DNA of 40,097 bases, taken from positions 5,261-45,357 of the forward strand of contig MNCI01005996.1 in the NCBI GenBank assembly GCA_015680685.1, written 5' to 3'. The stretch's first letter is position 1, and each line of letters opens with the position of its first letter. The translations under genes and the position numbers were made by a program. The DNA comes from Gnetum montanum. Lineage: Eukaryota > Streptophyta > Gnetopsida > Gnetales > Gnetaceae. Under the pieces are notes generated by a model. The model ran no database searches, was not told the origin of the DNA, and worked only from the letters and a program-made list of their open reading frames with translations. Positions 22,801-33,658 of the stretch are shown piece by piece.

Positions 22801-23943
22801 TTTCGTCCATGGTATTGTCAGTGAGGTAGTTGATCACATCCAACAAGCTTATCCCAAAATAGGTACATACATTTTAAACTTTTTGAGTCTTTTTCTTTTC
22901 GCATCTGTTCTACTGTCTGATGTTTAATGTATATGTTTCTTGTATTGACAGGTGTTGGACTGAAGTGGGATCCATCTGAGGCTACTTGTATTGACAGCCT
23001 GCCTGAACTATCGTCAGAAATTGAGCAAGTGCCAAGACAAATCTACGACGATGTGGTAGAATGTGTTGTGAAAAATGCCAAGTCACTTTGGGCCTGTAGG
23101 CATTCTATCGAAAAGCTATGGTTGCAAATTTAGGCAGGGGAGAAAGAGGTCGCCAAACTATCAGCAAAACGAGATGACTTTAAGTCACGCTATGAGTTTG
23201 CCTCTGCTAGGTTGATAGGTGATCGTTCTTGGTGAGCCTCCGAGGTTGCTTATACTAGATATTGGAATCTATTGAATCGCCAAGTAACCATGATTCAGGA
23301 GCTAGCAGAGCGGAAGGCACAAATTGATTTGTTGAATCTCAAATGCCAGGATTGGAAAGCTTTTGCTTCTAAGGTACGAAAATGGGGTCAAGATGAGAAG
23401 AATCATAAATACCATTATAAAAAATCATTGAAGGAGATATCTATAGAAAAGTGTCAACTGGAAATGTTTGTAGAAGGTTTAGGCTTACGGTCTTCATTTG
23501 ATGCCTTTGCTAGGCACATTATGGTAGAGATGGAATCTCCCAAGTGAGTAATCACCACAGCTTCTGGGGAGGTTTCTGTAGGTGAGTTTCCTCTTAAATG
23601 TCCTACTTGGTCTACTGTGGACAAAGGGAAGGCATTAGCCAATGTTGATCTAGGCCTAGATGGAACCGACTGGGCAAGTGTCACGGAAGAAGAAATCCTT
23701 CGTTGGCTAGAGTTCGGTCTAAGGGGATCCTCTTCAGTAAGTTGTTTGAACTTGTAACTTTTATTTGTTTTTTTTAGGAAATGTTGTCTTCCTTTTTGAT
23801 CTATTAGTTAATTAGTTAATTATTTTCTTTTCCTTTTACAGAATCCTGGTGATGATGACGGCTAGGAGGGTGGCCCCAGTGGAGAGGAGACACATGATGC
23901 AGGAGAGCTCAGGGAGAAAGCCCCTCCTGATTTTGATGTTTAG
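19801..23943 (+). pseudogene. Eight-exon gene in the PR-RT spacer of element C, antisense to the element; unknown function
   Basis: Proposed exons: 19801-19931, 20260-20708, 20784-21055, 21148-22179, 22301-22570, 22657-22862, 22952-23736 and 23842-23943, about 1,080 codons. Every intron has GT...AG ends (for example GTAAGA...TTGCAG, GTGAGT...ATGCAG, GTAAGT...TTACAG) and codon phase carries across each junction. The product starts MGKGKQVRDSGRKEPDL. It has a globular N-terminal half (VELVGVLAWFRPIDCDEL; DAQRWLHDEASSHV; MEDWLGIPKGAKGF), an acidic linker (22320-22500) and a charged, probably coiled-coil C-terminal part (23130-23520). Seven in-frame stops (20809, 21480, 21705, 23131, 23233, 23545, 23863) and frameshifts near 20420 and 22705 show decay. 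I do not recognise the family. It is not gag, pol or a transposase I can name. Confidence 0.72.
20070..20175. repeat. GCATGCAGGGTCTG short repeats in intron 1 of the antisense gene
   Basis: GCATGCAGGGTCTGCACACTG recurs with variation three to four times, with AGCGTGAAGGGTTTGCACA between. The AGCGTG core is shared with the upstream array and with the 5' leader repeats of element C. Confidence 0.5.
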
Positions 23944-24261
23944 TTTCTTAAATCTGGCATGTTGTTATTAGTTATGTTTNTTTGTAATCGTCCATTTAAA
24001 TATTTTTATATATTTTTTTGTCTTCAGATTCTAGTATTTTTTTTTGTATGTTGAGAAGAAATAACGTTGGGACATGGAGTAAGAGTCTTTTTGCTTATTT
24101 TGTTGTTTAAGTGTAAACCTGAAATAAAGTGGAAATGTAACCCAAACGATAACTATGCCAAAGGAAGACATTAAAGAAAAGCGTAAGTTGTACTGCAAAA
24201 GTATAATCATAGAATGTAAACTGGGAATTTAAACTTTTGAGGCCAATGAAAGTAAACTTGC
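23944..24261 (+). other. Region downstream of the antisense gene, with possible poly(A) signal
   Basis: Non-coding and AT-rich. AATAAA at 24123-24128 lies about 180 bases after the proposed stop codon and is a plausible plus-strand polyadenylation signal. One N occurs at about 23980. Confidence 0.45.
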
Positions 24262-24535
24262 TCTAGTTTAAGGCTGTTTCGGGCCATACGTATGTGTGTG
24301 TCAGTTTGAAGTCATGACGGACTGCAACGTGATCGTTCTAGTTTAAAGCCATTTTGAGCCATCAAGAAACAGAAGGGATATCAATTGATACCATGGGTTT
24401 TGATGTAAACCAGCCATTTCTGACCGTGGCTAGTTTTATGTCATCGCGGACATGCGATAGTTTAATGTCATTCCGGACCTACGTAGTTTATCGTCGTTTC
24501 AGACGATCATAGTTTAACGTCATTGCAGACTTTTG
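24262..24535. repeat. AGTTTA-hairpin repeat cluster 3
   Basis: About seven units: AGTTTA (or AGTTTT), two bases, then GTC-6 nt-GAC or a GGC/GCC version. The last four (24430-24531) are spaced about 25 bases apart. The unit at about 24430-24453 extends to a 5-bp stem ATGTC...GACAT. It lies at the PR-side edge of the spacer. Confidence 0.75.
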
Positions 24536-24542
24536 TAATTTG

Positions 24543-26102
24543 TTAATTCTTTAGTAACTTTTTGATGTTTTTTATTTTTATGTTAGGAGTGGGTTTAATG
24601 GGTATGATCCGATACTCGGCATCTCCTTCGCTAAATATGTTGAATGGTAGCTCTGACCAGGAGATGTCTGGCGGAGTAAGCTCTGAGTTAGTATCGTCGA
24701 ATATTTCTAGGTTAGGTGGTGCTTCCTTGGTTTTTGAGGGGTCACGTTTTATGGATCGATCATCACTTTGGATCTCATTTTTTTCTTTTAGTATGGGCTT
24801 TTCAGAAATTCTCTCAGGGTTATACTCAGGTGGCGTGTCCTCTTGTTTAGGCCCCTCAAATTTAACTTCAGAGCCTTGATTTGCCTCTGTGTGAGATGAG
24901 ATGGTGGAGGTAGTAGCATCCCCATGGATAATGATTTCAACCCCCTCGTAGGGTAAGTGAATCTCTTGATGAATGGGGGAAGACACTGCTTTTAGTTGGG
25001 CTAACCAGGGTCATCCTAGGATTAGGTTAAAACCAAGCATCTCATCAATAACTATGAAGTCTGCGAATGTGGGGAACCGATCCCTTGCTATGAAATCCAA
25101 GGTCAATGTACCTTTGACCACTACTAGTGAACCATTAAATGACTTTAGGTAGGTCGTAGACATTGGTTTAATTAATTTTGTAAGTCCTAACTGTTCAATG
25201 ACAGGATAAGGTACCATGTTTGTGGCAGCTCTGTCATCTACATGCACTCGATGTATTTGGAACTGATTAACTCATATGGTTATAAACATGGGTTTGTGGG
25301 TGACGCCTCCGATTTCCTCATCGATCTTAATGTTTTCGGGATGAAATCCCAATGATTTAGTTTCAGATCCCTATCGTGTAGACATTACCGCATGTATAGA
25401 GGGTTTGTTTGCGGGTAGGTTTTCACTAACTGGGATCGATGTCAACATTTGTACTAAAGCGTCACGATGAACTGGTGAGGTCAATATGAGGTCGTACAGG
25501 CTTAATGATGTATTCTTTTGTTTAAGGGCTTGTGTAACCTATGTTAGAGTGTTAGCTAGGTCCTTACCATTTGGTATAATCTTGTCCATGACCATTTGAT
25601 CCATTGGACCTAACAGTTGTATCTTGCGTGGGGTAACTTTCATGTTATTTTTTGTGGCTGTTGGGTTTGATGTGTGTTGCATTCTTGATTTTTCCTCTTT
25701 GTAACTCATGCTTGGTTTGTTGTTATATGGAGCCATAGGTATTGCACTTAACGGAGTTGTTTTTGGGGGTCCCAGTGCAAGGTGTTGACATTCCTTCGCC
25801 GAACATTCTTTCTCCAAACATTCCCTAGTGAGCCTATCTGCTAGGCGTTCTTGTGTGGGTTGTGCGGGAACATTTGGGATTGGAGCATGGGGTTGTTTTA
25901 GGACTTGAATGATGAATGGGGCAAAACTGGCTTGTGTCTGAGGAGTATAAGACTGTCTAGGTATCTTGACTACAAATGGGGTTGGGCGACTTGCAATCAG
26001 TGCCTCTGTCCTAACAACTGCCAGTGGCACCCAGACCACTAAGGGAGTGGGCTAGTTTGATGGCGTCACATTAGTGGTTGTATCAGCAGGGGGCATGCAA
26101 AC
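24543..26102 (-). pseudogene. Element C protease and flanking linker
   Basis: Frame running from about 26102 to the stop at 24543. A Pro/Gln-rich linker is followed by the protease: VHVDDRAATNMVPYPVIEQLGL at about 25247-25180. Tat/Ogre proteases have D-x-G-S/A here; this copy has D-D-R-A, so the active-site glycine is lost. IVIDEMLGFNLILG and PWLAQL follow (about 25050-25000), then SPIHQEIHLPYEGVEIIIHGD. After this an acidic tail ends at TAA, before the spacer. It is in a different frame from gag; the change lies at or near a run of seven T (26109-26103). Confidence 0.85.
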
Positions 26103-28672
26103 AAAAAAATGGTTTGATTTGGGGTGGAATCTGTGTGGTTGCCATCGTGGGAGACACTTGGATGGCCCACGGTGTTTGCTGGGTAGGAGGATCATGTGGG
26201 GGATATGAAGGTTGAAGTGATGTTAGTGCCTTAGGGGGAACATGAACTACGAAGGGGCTCTTTGGTGTTTCATAGCTATTATCCATGTTGATGGTGTTAA
26301 TTGTGTATGGCGCTTCTTTAGTGTTTAGGGGATCTTTATATATGCCCATGGACTGGTTTTGTGGTTTGACTGGATTAGCCTCATCAAAAGTGATTTCACC
26401 TCCATTAATCATTCGTTGAATATTTTGCTTCAAGGTGAAACAATAGTTGGTGCCGTGCCCATTACGCTGGTGGTACTCATAAAAATGGTCTAGTCTAAAG
26501 CCTCTTGGAACTGGGGGCTCGTCTGGTGTCACCAAGCTGGGGTTCTCAACCAATTCACAGAATCGATCATGTCTTTGAATTGCCGTGGGGAACAATTGTT
26601 TATGTTTCATTAGCCCGACCTTCAAGAGTTGGTCAAATAATTGTGAAGGTTTCATGGGCAATGGTGTGTATTGAGAGGGGTTCCTCCTCTCAAAGTTTCT
26701 CACATGACTTTGTGTAGCATTTTGTGATGTGGATGGTCCGGGTGTAGCAGTAGGGGTAGGTCTAGTATAGCCAGTAGGGGTGGTGGGTGGTTTACCTTGC
26801 TGTCTTGTATTTGTCTGTTGAGTTTTTGCTACTGTTGCTACTGTTGCCTTGGCCTTTTCTTTGTCTTTTTTGGTGTGTTGATTCTTAAAGGCTAAGTAGG
26901 CACGGTCATGGCTATTTTGGGCCACCTCTTTTATGTTCTTTATTTGCACAAAAGCTTGGCTTAGAGTGCGCGTGTTCAAGTAGTACAGTTTAGATTTCAC
27001 GAAATCATTTACGACTCCCTTTAGGATGGTGAGTAAGTATGTTTCAAGGATTGGTTCATGAAGTTCGTTTAGCGCAGCACTCCATCTCTGAATAAATCTT
27101 TGTATAGGTTCCAACGATGCTTGTTTTACTTGTATCAAACAATATAGGGTTGCTTCAAGTTTCAGATTATATTTAAACCTGGTAATGAATTGGTGTAGGA
27201 GATCCTCCAAAGAGGATATGGAGTTATGAGGCAAGGCTCGGTACCAGTCTAAAGCTCTCCCAGTGAGGGACATGGCGAAAACACGTAAGATTGCATGGGG
27301 CCATGCCTGAAGCAGTAAACATTCTAGTCTAAATGTGACCAGATGGGCGTTGGGGTCCCCTTCCCCGTTGTATTTGGTTAGCTAGGGCAAAGAGACTCCT
27401 TTGGGCAAGGTCAACGGTGGTACCGAAGAGCTAATAGGGTCATCTTGGTAAAAGTCTAATACTTTAAGCTCTTCGTTGTTGACTATTTTGAGGCGTTTTA
27501 CCTCATCGGTGAGTTCTTGCATCAACTTTTTAGCTTCGGCCCAGTCTTGGGCACCAGGCGACATGATAGGTGGATTATGTTATGCAGTATGAAAGTTAGA
27601 TTGTTGTATGGTGGACGGGAAAGAGGAAAGTTGAGTGGTTAGAGGTTGCGCTTGCGGAATGTTCATGGTAGGCGCTATTAAGGGTGGGATACTATAAGGA
27701 AAGGGTTGCTATTGTTGTTGCTGCAGTACTTGAGGGATGTTCATGGATGGAATTGTAGGAGGTGGTATGTTATAGTGAGGGGGTTGATGTGCTTGCATGC
27801 CAGTCATGACCCATTGTCCAGTCATGATTTGTGAAGGAGCACCTTGAACTTGTTGAGTTGAAGTGGCAAAGGGTGCCCCTTGGGTTTGAATTCGTGGTAT
27901 ATAGTGAGCGGATGTAGAAGCGCATATAACAGAAGGCATCCCAATCACTTGGGGTGGGAAGGTCACTCCTACATTATTTTGAGGGGGGTGTTGTTGGGGC
28001 TGTACTTGTAGGAGGTGAGATAACATAGTGACTGGAGGAATAGTGAGGATAGGTATATTGAATTGGGTATCAGTCATGGGAAGAGTGGGAATAAGAGTGG
28101 ATGCTTCCTGTTGAGGCACATGTGGTTGAGTGATTTTGAATGAATGAAGGGACATAGTCTTCCCTGTGAAAGGATGGAATAGCAGGTTCGCGTAAGTATG
28201 CGGACTGAGAGTATGGTATGATTCCTTGTGTTCGGACTGAGCAGCAAAGTCATCTTCCTCTTCTGATTGGGAATTTGGCATGGGCTAGTCTAGGGTCTAA
28301 CTCCTTGCTAGGAGGAGCTGTGAGATGAGCTCAGATTAGTGCTTTGGGAGAGGGATGATGTCATATGGGGAGGGGATGAATTCATGTCCTCCCTTATTGA
28401 CCAGTTCATACTATTTTTTAGCCTCCAGTTTAGTTTGATCTATTGCTAAGCCAGCCTAGATCTTTACACATATAAAATTGTACTGTTCTTGTGTTATGAT
28501 GTTAAATGATGGATTTTTCCCTTGCAGTCTGAGTGATCGGCGAGGTCCCTCACGGGGGTTGACCTTACCGTGGGCCCCTATGGGTTGCACGATGGGTATA
28601 GGCATTATCGTGGGGCCAATGATATCTGGAGTGGACTTGGTTGAAACATTGGTGTTGTTAGTATTCATGATG
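26083..28672 (-). pseudogene. Element C gag
   Basis: Same frame from an ATG at about 28672 (MNTNNTNVSTKS) to 26083, with several stops. An N-terminal Pro/Gln-rich region (28280-27590) leads to a coiled-coil-like segment (WAEAKKLMQELTDEVKRLK, about 27550). The Ty3/gypsy capsid core follows: YNGEGDPNAHL, SLTGRALDWYRALP, SISSLEDLLHQFITRF (27375-27170). The zinc motif reads YEYHQRNGHGTNYC at about 26480-26437. The Tat group has C-x2-H-x4-GH-x4-C at this point, so the first Cys is changed to Tyr. A long variable tail ends at the T-run frameshift. Confidence 0.88.
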
Positions 28673-28772
28673 GAAAGGTCATAAGTGTAATAAGATGGGT
28701 GGGAGACAGTGTCAGCGTGTACAGGTGAAAATCCGATCAAGTATGAGACGGGTATATCTGTCAGTGTAGATC

Positions 28773-28932
28773 GACAGCGTGTAGCCTGTCTACACAACGT
28801 GCACCAAAGTCTGACAGCATGTAGCCTGTCTACACAGCGTGCACCAACATCTGATAGTGTGCAACCTATCTACCCAGCGTGCACCAAAGTTTGATAGCGT
28901 GCAGGCTGTTTACACAGCGTATGGACTAAATC
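28773..28932. repeat. Four 40-bp tandem repeats in the 5' leader of element C
   Basis: Units start at 28773, 28813, 28853 and 28893, period exactly 40. The unit has GACAGCGTGTAGCCTGTCTA at its start. In the first unit GTGTAG pairs with CTACAC around a 5-nt loop. The array lies between the PBS and gag, where packaging and dimerisation signals are usual. Confidence 0.85.
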
Positions 28933-29127
28933 CTAGTGTATAGGCTTTAACAACCAATAGGGTGAATAGGCAGTGTATAGATGGAGTACAGGCTAGAAAA
29001 TGTGTAGGCTAGATAGTGTGTAAGCTAAACAGCGTGTACATGCTGAGATTGCAGTGGATCTGGCTGAACAGGACGCAAATTTGGTAGGTTTAAACGATGG
29101 ATCAGAGTAGATTCAAACAACAGTAGG

Positions 29128-29144
29128 CCCTCCTTCTAGCACCA
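29128..29144 (-). other. Element C primer-binding site, tRNA-Asn type
   Basis: On the minus strand TGGTGCTAGAAGGAGGG starts five bases after the LTR end. It is complementary to the 3' end of plant tRNA-Asn(GTT) as I recall it, with one transition (GGC to GGT). It also fixes the element orientation as minus. Confidence 0.78.
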
Positions 29145-29149
29145 TTTTC

Positions 29150-30850
29150 TATATTGTCTGAAATCGTCGGTGCGTGGTTGGAATGAAATGGACACCGAGA
29201 GATCTACAGACAGACACAGAAGACCCTACCTTAGCTTGAGGGCAAGTCAGAACTAACGAAGGTAGAGTACCTCGGGTGGTCTGCACACGGATCAAATAAG
29301 GATTTCCCCAAATGTATGCCAATGTGCAATACGTTGGGTTATACGTAAATGATGTGATAGATGTAAACCAGAACGCAAGCGCGTAGGAATGTAAACAAGA
29401 GATAAAGAAATATGAATGAGAACTATAACAAATCTTAGCTAAAAATGTAGCAATATTATTGCATAATGAAAATTACAATGCACCGGTCTAGATGCAGTTC
29501 TGAATCTGACACAAGGCGGACGAAGAGCCCCGGTGGATGTGGATGGGTGATGGTATGCTGATTTGTGATGCAGGCACAACGTGAAGGAAATATGCTCAGC
29601 ATGCAGGGTGGGTTTTCTCGGTGCTCTAAGTGTCGATTGCCCCAAATTTTTGCCTAGATTTTCTGAATTTTCGAACCACGATCTAGTCAAAAATCTAGGT
29701 TTTTGTATGAGTTTGGGCATCAAGTTTGGATCTGAGATGGGATGATTGGTTGTGGGATGCTAGAATTTCAGATCGGTGACATGTGGAGCATCGACTAGGT
29801 GCAAATGAATGAAGCTTTACAAGTGTGCAGCACGCCAACGTGTACACGCTGGGCGTATACACCCCACACGCTGGATAGCGTGTGGGCAAGCATGAAGAAT
29901 TTTTGACCAAATTTTGGACTATGAAGCTAGTTTTTTTGAGCATGGATCTAGATGCCTAATGTCTTGAGGATGCTGCTTGTTGATTTTGGGCTCATTTGAC
30001 CTTGATTTGACTAAGTTTTTGAGAATGTTTTTAGCGTGCACACTATGCTGTACGCCGGGTGTGCACGCTGGGTGTATACGTCAGGTGTGTAGGGCCAAGA
30101 ATGATCCTTCTGATGCCAAAAAATTGATGTCTCTGGAGCTTGTGGACTTGTAGATTCATTGACCATGCCTTGAGGGTTGACTCAATTATCAAAATCTTGC
30201 TTAAAATGCCCATTCCACCTTGTTCAAAGTGGTGCACATTGGGTGTACACGCTGGGCGTGTAGGCCAACACACAGGTATGAAACTATCACTTTTCAAGGT
30301 TAAAACTTGATTTTTGGGAGCCTAGGATGATGATTGATGGTTTCCCTACCTCTGGGAGTTGATTTTCTATGAAAATCATGGTCTGAGTGCCTGTTTTGGT
30401 CTATCTATGATGGTACATGCTAGGCATGCACACTGGGCATGCAGGCATGAAAACCCATCATTTGGAGCCCAGAACTTGATTTTCAGGAGCCTGAGAGCCA
30501 CTGGGGACCTTGGGGAAGGTCCTAGGAGGTCCAGACGCTCAATTCTGGCATGTTTTGGCTTGTTTTTAAGACTCAAAATTTGCTGTACGCTGAGCTGCAT
30601 GCTGGGTGTGCAGGCCTGTGTGCAAGAAGTATACTTAGTTAGAACTAAGTGTTTTGAGCATGGAACTTTTAGTTCTTGTTGCCTGATGTTGATGTGGCCT
30701 CCAATGGATCTCAAAAAACTTTTACTTGCTTGATTCGACTCCTTTTGATGCTGTTTGTGAAGTTCGCAAGTTTCGGTCATGCTGGGAAGCATTATGACTT
30801 AGCTCGATTCTTGTCTGAAAGTGCTGGGCCCAAATTTTTGTGGTGTTTCA
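29150..30850 (-). repeat. 5' LTR of element C (right), complete, 1,701 bp
   Basis: On the minus strand it begins TGAAACACCACA and ends CAGACAATATA; the last dinucleotide is TA, where the left LTR has CA. It aligns with 12554-13784. It contains several short dyads of the type CACGCTGGGCGTATACGCC. The TSD GTTCC follows at 30851. Confidence 0.92.
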
Positions 30851-30855
30851 GTTCC
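30851..30855. repeat. Target-site duplication of element C, right copy (GTTCC)
   Basis: Matches 12549-12553. Element B gag resumes here (CCCTCCTAATGATAGTG). Confidence 0.92.
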
Positions 30856-33658
30856 CCCTCCTAATGATAGTGTAAAGGTAGGGTATCAGAACCTACACTC
30901 CATGATACAAAACCTTGGTTTTGATCCCCGTGAACACCAACTATTCACTGAGGGAACAAAGACACATGACAATGATGGGTGTTCTAATCGTCATCACGAT
31001 CGGGGCCGTAGTAGCTGAAGAGAAGGTAAGAAACATCGTCATGGTGATGTTTCCCCTTGTTCTTCTCCTTTATCACATCATTCACCCTCTCCTTCCAGAT
31101 CAGGACGTAGTCACAGAGAGCATAACGGTGACGATAAAGGTAAGCAAGATGAGAGATCGCAATGAGAGAGTCGAGAGAGAGGACGAGGGCAGTCAAGAGA
31201 ATCAAGGCATGAACGAAGGGAAAGCAGGGAACAACATAGACATCATGGACTTCATGAGAGAGATGATCATGAAGAACCCCTACTTGCCACCCGAAGTATG
31301 CTAGATATTATGGAGGCAGTTAGGATACCTACAAGGGATCAAAAAGATACTCGGATCAAGTGCTTAGACATGAATAATATCCCATGATTTGAGGGGGGAT
31401 ATAATGATGATCCGCAAAATCACTTACAGGCATTCCATGATGCTTGCGCCTTGTAGAACATAGAAAATGAGTGGCAAAAATTAAATTTGTTTCCTAGGAC
31501 ACTCAATAAAGGAAGCAGAGAGTTGGTACTAGTCCTTAGAACCGAAAACCATTAGGAGATGGAGTACGATGTTAGAATTGTTCAATGATAAATACCAAAT
31601 GTACTCTAGAGTGTCTAACTTGCGTAAGCAGATCCAAGGATGGAAGCAGGGTAATCATGAACCCTTGGATGCTGCCATGGGTCGATATTATGCATTGCTA
31701 CATCATTGCTTGGGCCATCGTTATGCACAACGGGATCAACTCCGCCACCTTGTCGATGGGCTAAGACATGAGACCAAGAGAACCCTTGGGACTTATGCCC
31801 AAGGGAGATTATCTGAACTTAGATCCCATGAAATTTATCGATTGTTGGAGCAAGTAGCCAAAGAAGAAGAGGAGTTACGGAAAAGAGAAAGTGTGGAAGA
31901 ATATAACCGCGATCCTTCCCTCTGAAAGAGGGGAGTGAGATTTTGTGATGAGGAGGATGAGTCACCACTCGAAGATTTGGTGAATAGAAAAACCTTGCCG
32001 CTTCAAAAGCTAACAATGGAAGTATCGGCTAAGGTAGATGAAATATGGAGCTCCTTAGATAGTAAAATTGAAACTGTCCTAAAAATCATAGAGGAATCTA
32101 AGGAGGAACAAAGTAGTGACCATGACAAGAAAAAGTGGAGAGATTCAGGCCATGCACGTGACAAGGGTAAGGGAAAAATGACTATCTCCGATGAGGTTGT
32201 GGATTTTAACATAGACAATGAAAGTGGATGTGAGATCTACCAATATGACCATCCTAAGGGATGTTGTCCAATAATCTCACATCTACAAGAGTTCGGGGTG
32301 TATGCGCTCAACCCAAGACTTAACAGACAGCAGGCACCCCAAAGGTTACCTTATCCCCAAGGTAACCCAAGGTAGTTCCACCAACTATTAACATATTATC
32401 CAAGTGGAACTCTGCCACAACCTATTGGGAAACACCAGCAGTGGCAACACCCACAATGATGGGGGATGCCACCGCCTAGGCAACAATACCCTTACCGGTA
32501 ACCTGATCCTTATGGCTATTACATGCAGCATTCGGTTTCTCCAAGTGACTCTATGGATCACACAACCCCACAACGGCACTACCAGGTTCAGGAGTATTTT
32601 AGGACTCCTTCTCCTTCGAGAGATACTCCACATCCATACCATCCTCCAAATCCATCTACCACTCTTGCATCATTAGTTCCACTACCACCTGCTCCAAAAA
32701 TGCAAGGGGAACTCCCCACTCAACTGTAGCAACGTAATGCTACAAGAGCTGTAAACCTTCAACCTGTTGCTGGTTCTGACAGCCGCAAGAAGAGAAGACC
32801 TTTCTTTAGAACCAAAACCATAGACAAGCTATCACAACCACAAGCGGTTGAGTCTGTACACGCTCCTCCAAAAAATAAGACTTCAGTGCTCCCTTCAAAC
32901 TAACAATAGAGCTCAAAGCATACGATTATGTTAACACATACCATTACCGACTGGATCAAGGTAGGCCATCTTCCCAGGAAACTCTCTAACCCTAGAAGTC
33001 CCTTAATCTATCTCCAAGTTGTTGGGAACGAACCACATAAGGCTCTTCTTGACTTAGGTTCTGGAGTCAACTTAATCTCATGAGAAATGTATCAAGCTTG
33101 GAACTTGCCTCCACTCAAGAAGAGTAATATTCAACTAGAGCTGGCTGACTAATCCATCACCATTCCCTTGGGATTGATGGAGGACATCGTTACCACTGTG
33201 TGTGATTGGTCATACCTAGCTGATTTCCTAGTGATAGAAGTTAACAGTAATGAAGGGGACTTCCCAATTATAATGGGAAGGACATGGCTAAGTACAGTAG
33301 ATGCATGCCCAGGGATCTGTGATCTTTCCTTGGAAATATCTAAGATAAACATTTATGGAAAGATCGAGAAGAAGAAAGTTCCATGCATCACATACAGTGA
33401 CTCCGAGGGTGATGACATGGGGGAATGCTCAGCATTTTTTGCATATAACTGGTGTGCCCTAGAAACTCTAAGACAAAGGTACCTATATGTAGCAACCACA
33501 CAACAAGTGGAAACCCCGTGGTTGACAACTAATCGAAAGAGCAACCTACCAACATGCATGGAATGAATTGGGGGAATAACTCATGCCCATAATGAAAGCA
33601 TAGATACATTGGAATATGAGCGTCACCAACTTCCATCCCTTAACCTGAAAAAATCAAC
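30856..33658 (+). pseudogene. Element B gag (rest) and protease
   Basis: It matches element A 2850-5657. Blocks in order: His/Arg-rich hinge (30960-31250), capsid-like LFNDKYQMYSRVSNLRKQ (31575-31630), ETKRTLGTYAQGRL, charged region, YQYDHPKGCCPIISHL (about 32237-32285), Pro-rich linker, and protease LLDLGSGVNLIS (about 33045-33080) with PIIMGRTWL near 33270. It has in-frame stops, mainly transition type, and one extra base near 31505 that shifts frame. Where A has TAA or TAG, B often keeps CAA or CAG, so the two copies decayed independently. Confidence 0.87.

Larger units (their letters stand above)
12554..30850 (-). mobile_element. Element C: Tat/Ogre-like Ty3/gypsy element, 18.3 kb, with an antisense gene inside
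   Basis: LTRs of about 1.7 kb, a 5-bp TSD, a tRNA-Asn-type PBS, gag with a Tat-type zinc motif, protease, RT, two RNase H domains and integrase, all on the minus strand. A second, archaeal-type RNase H after the first, large size and a non-coding spacer between PR and RT are hallmarks of the Tat/Ogre group; Ogre elements are known to splice out an intron there. Here the spacer (about 24542-18955) is 5.6 kb and carries a plus-strand multi-exon gene. All frames are decayed. An assembly gap lies in the left LTR. Confidence 0.92.

Noticed and set aside
28773-28932. CRISPR-like array
   Set aside because: The 40-bp units are contiguous with no unique spacers, and the window is a plant genome with retroelements.
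30359-30792. Frames of 124 and 138 codons in the right LTR of element C
   Set aside because: They overlap each other on opposite strands within the LTR and show no coding features; the corresponding part of the left LTR falls in the assembly gap, so conservation cannot be tested.
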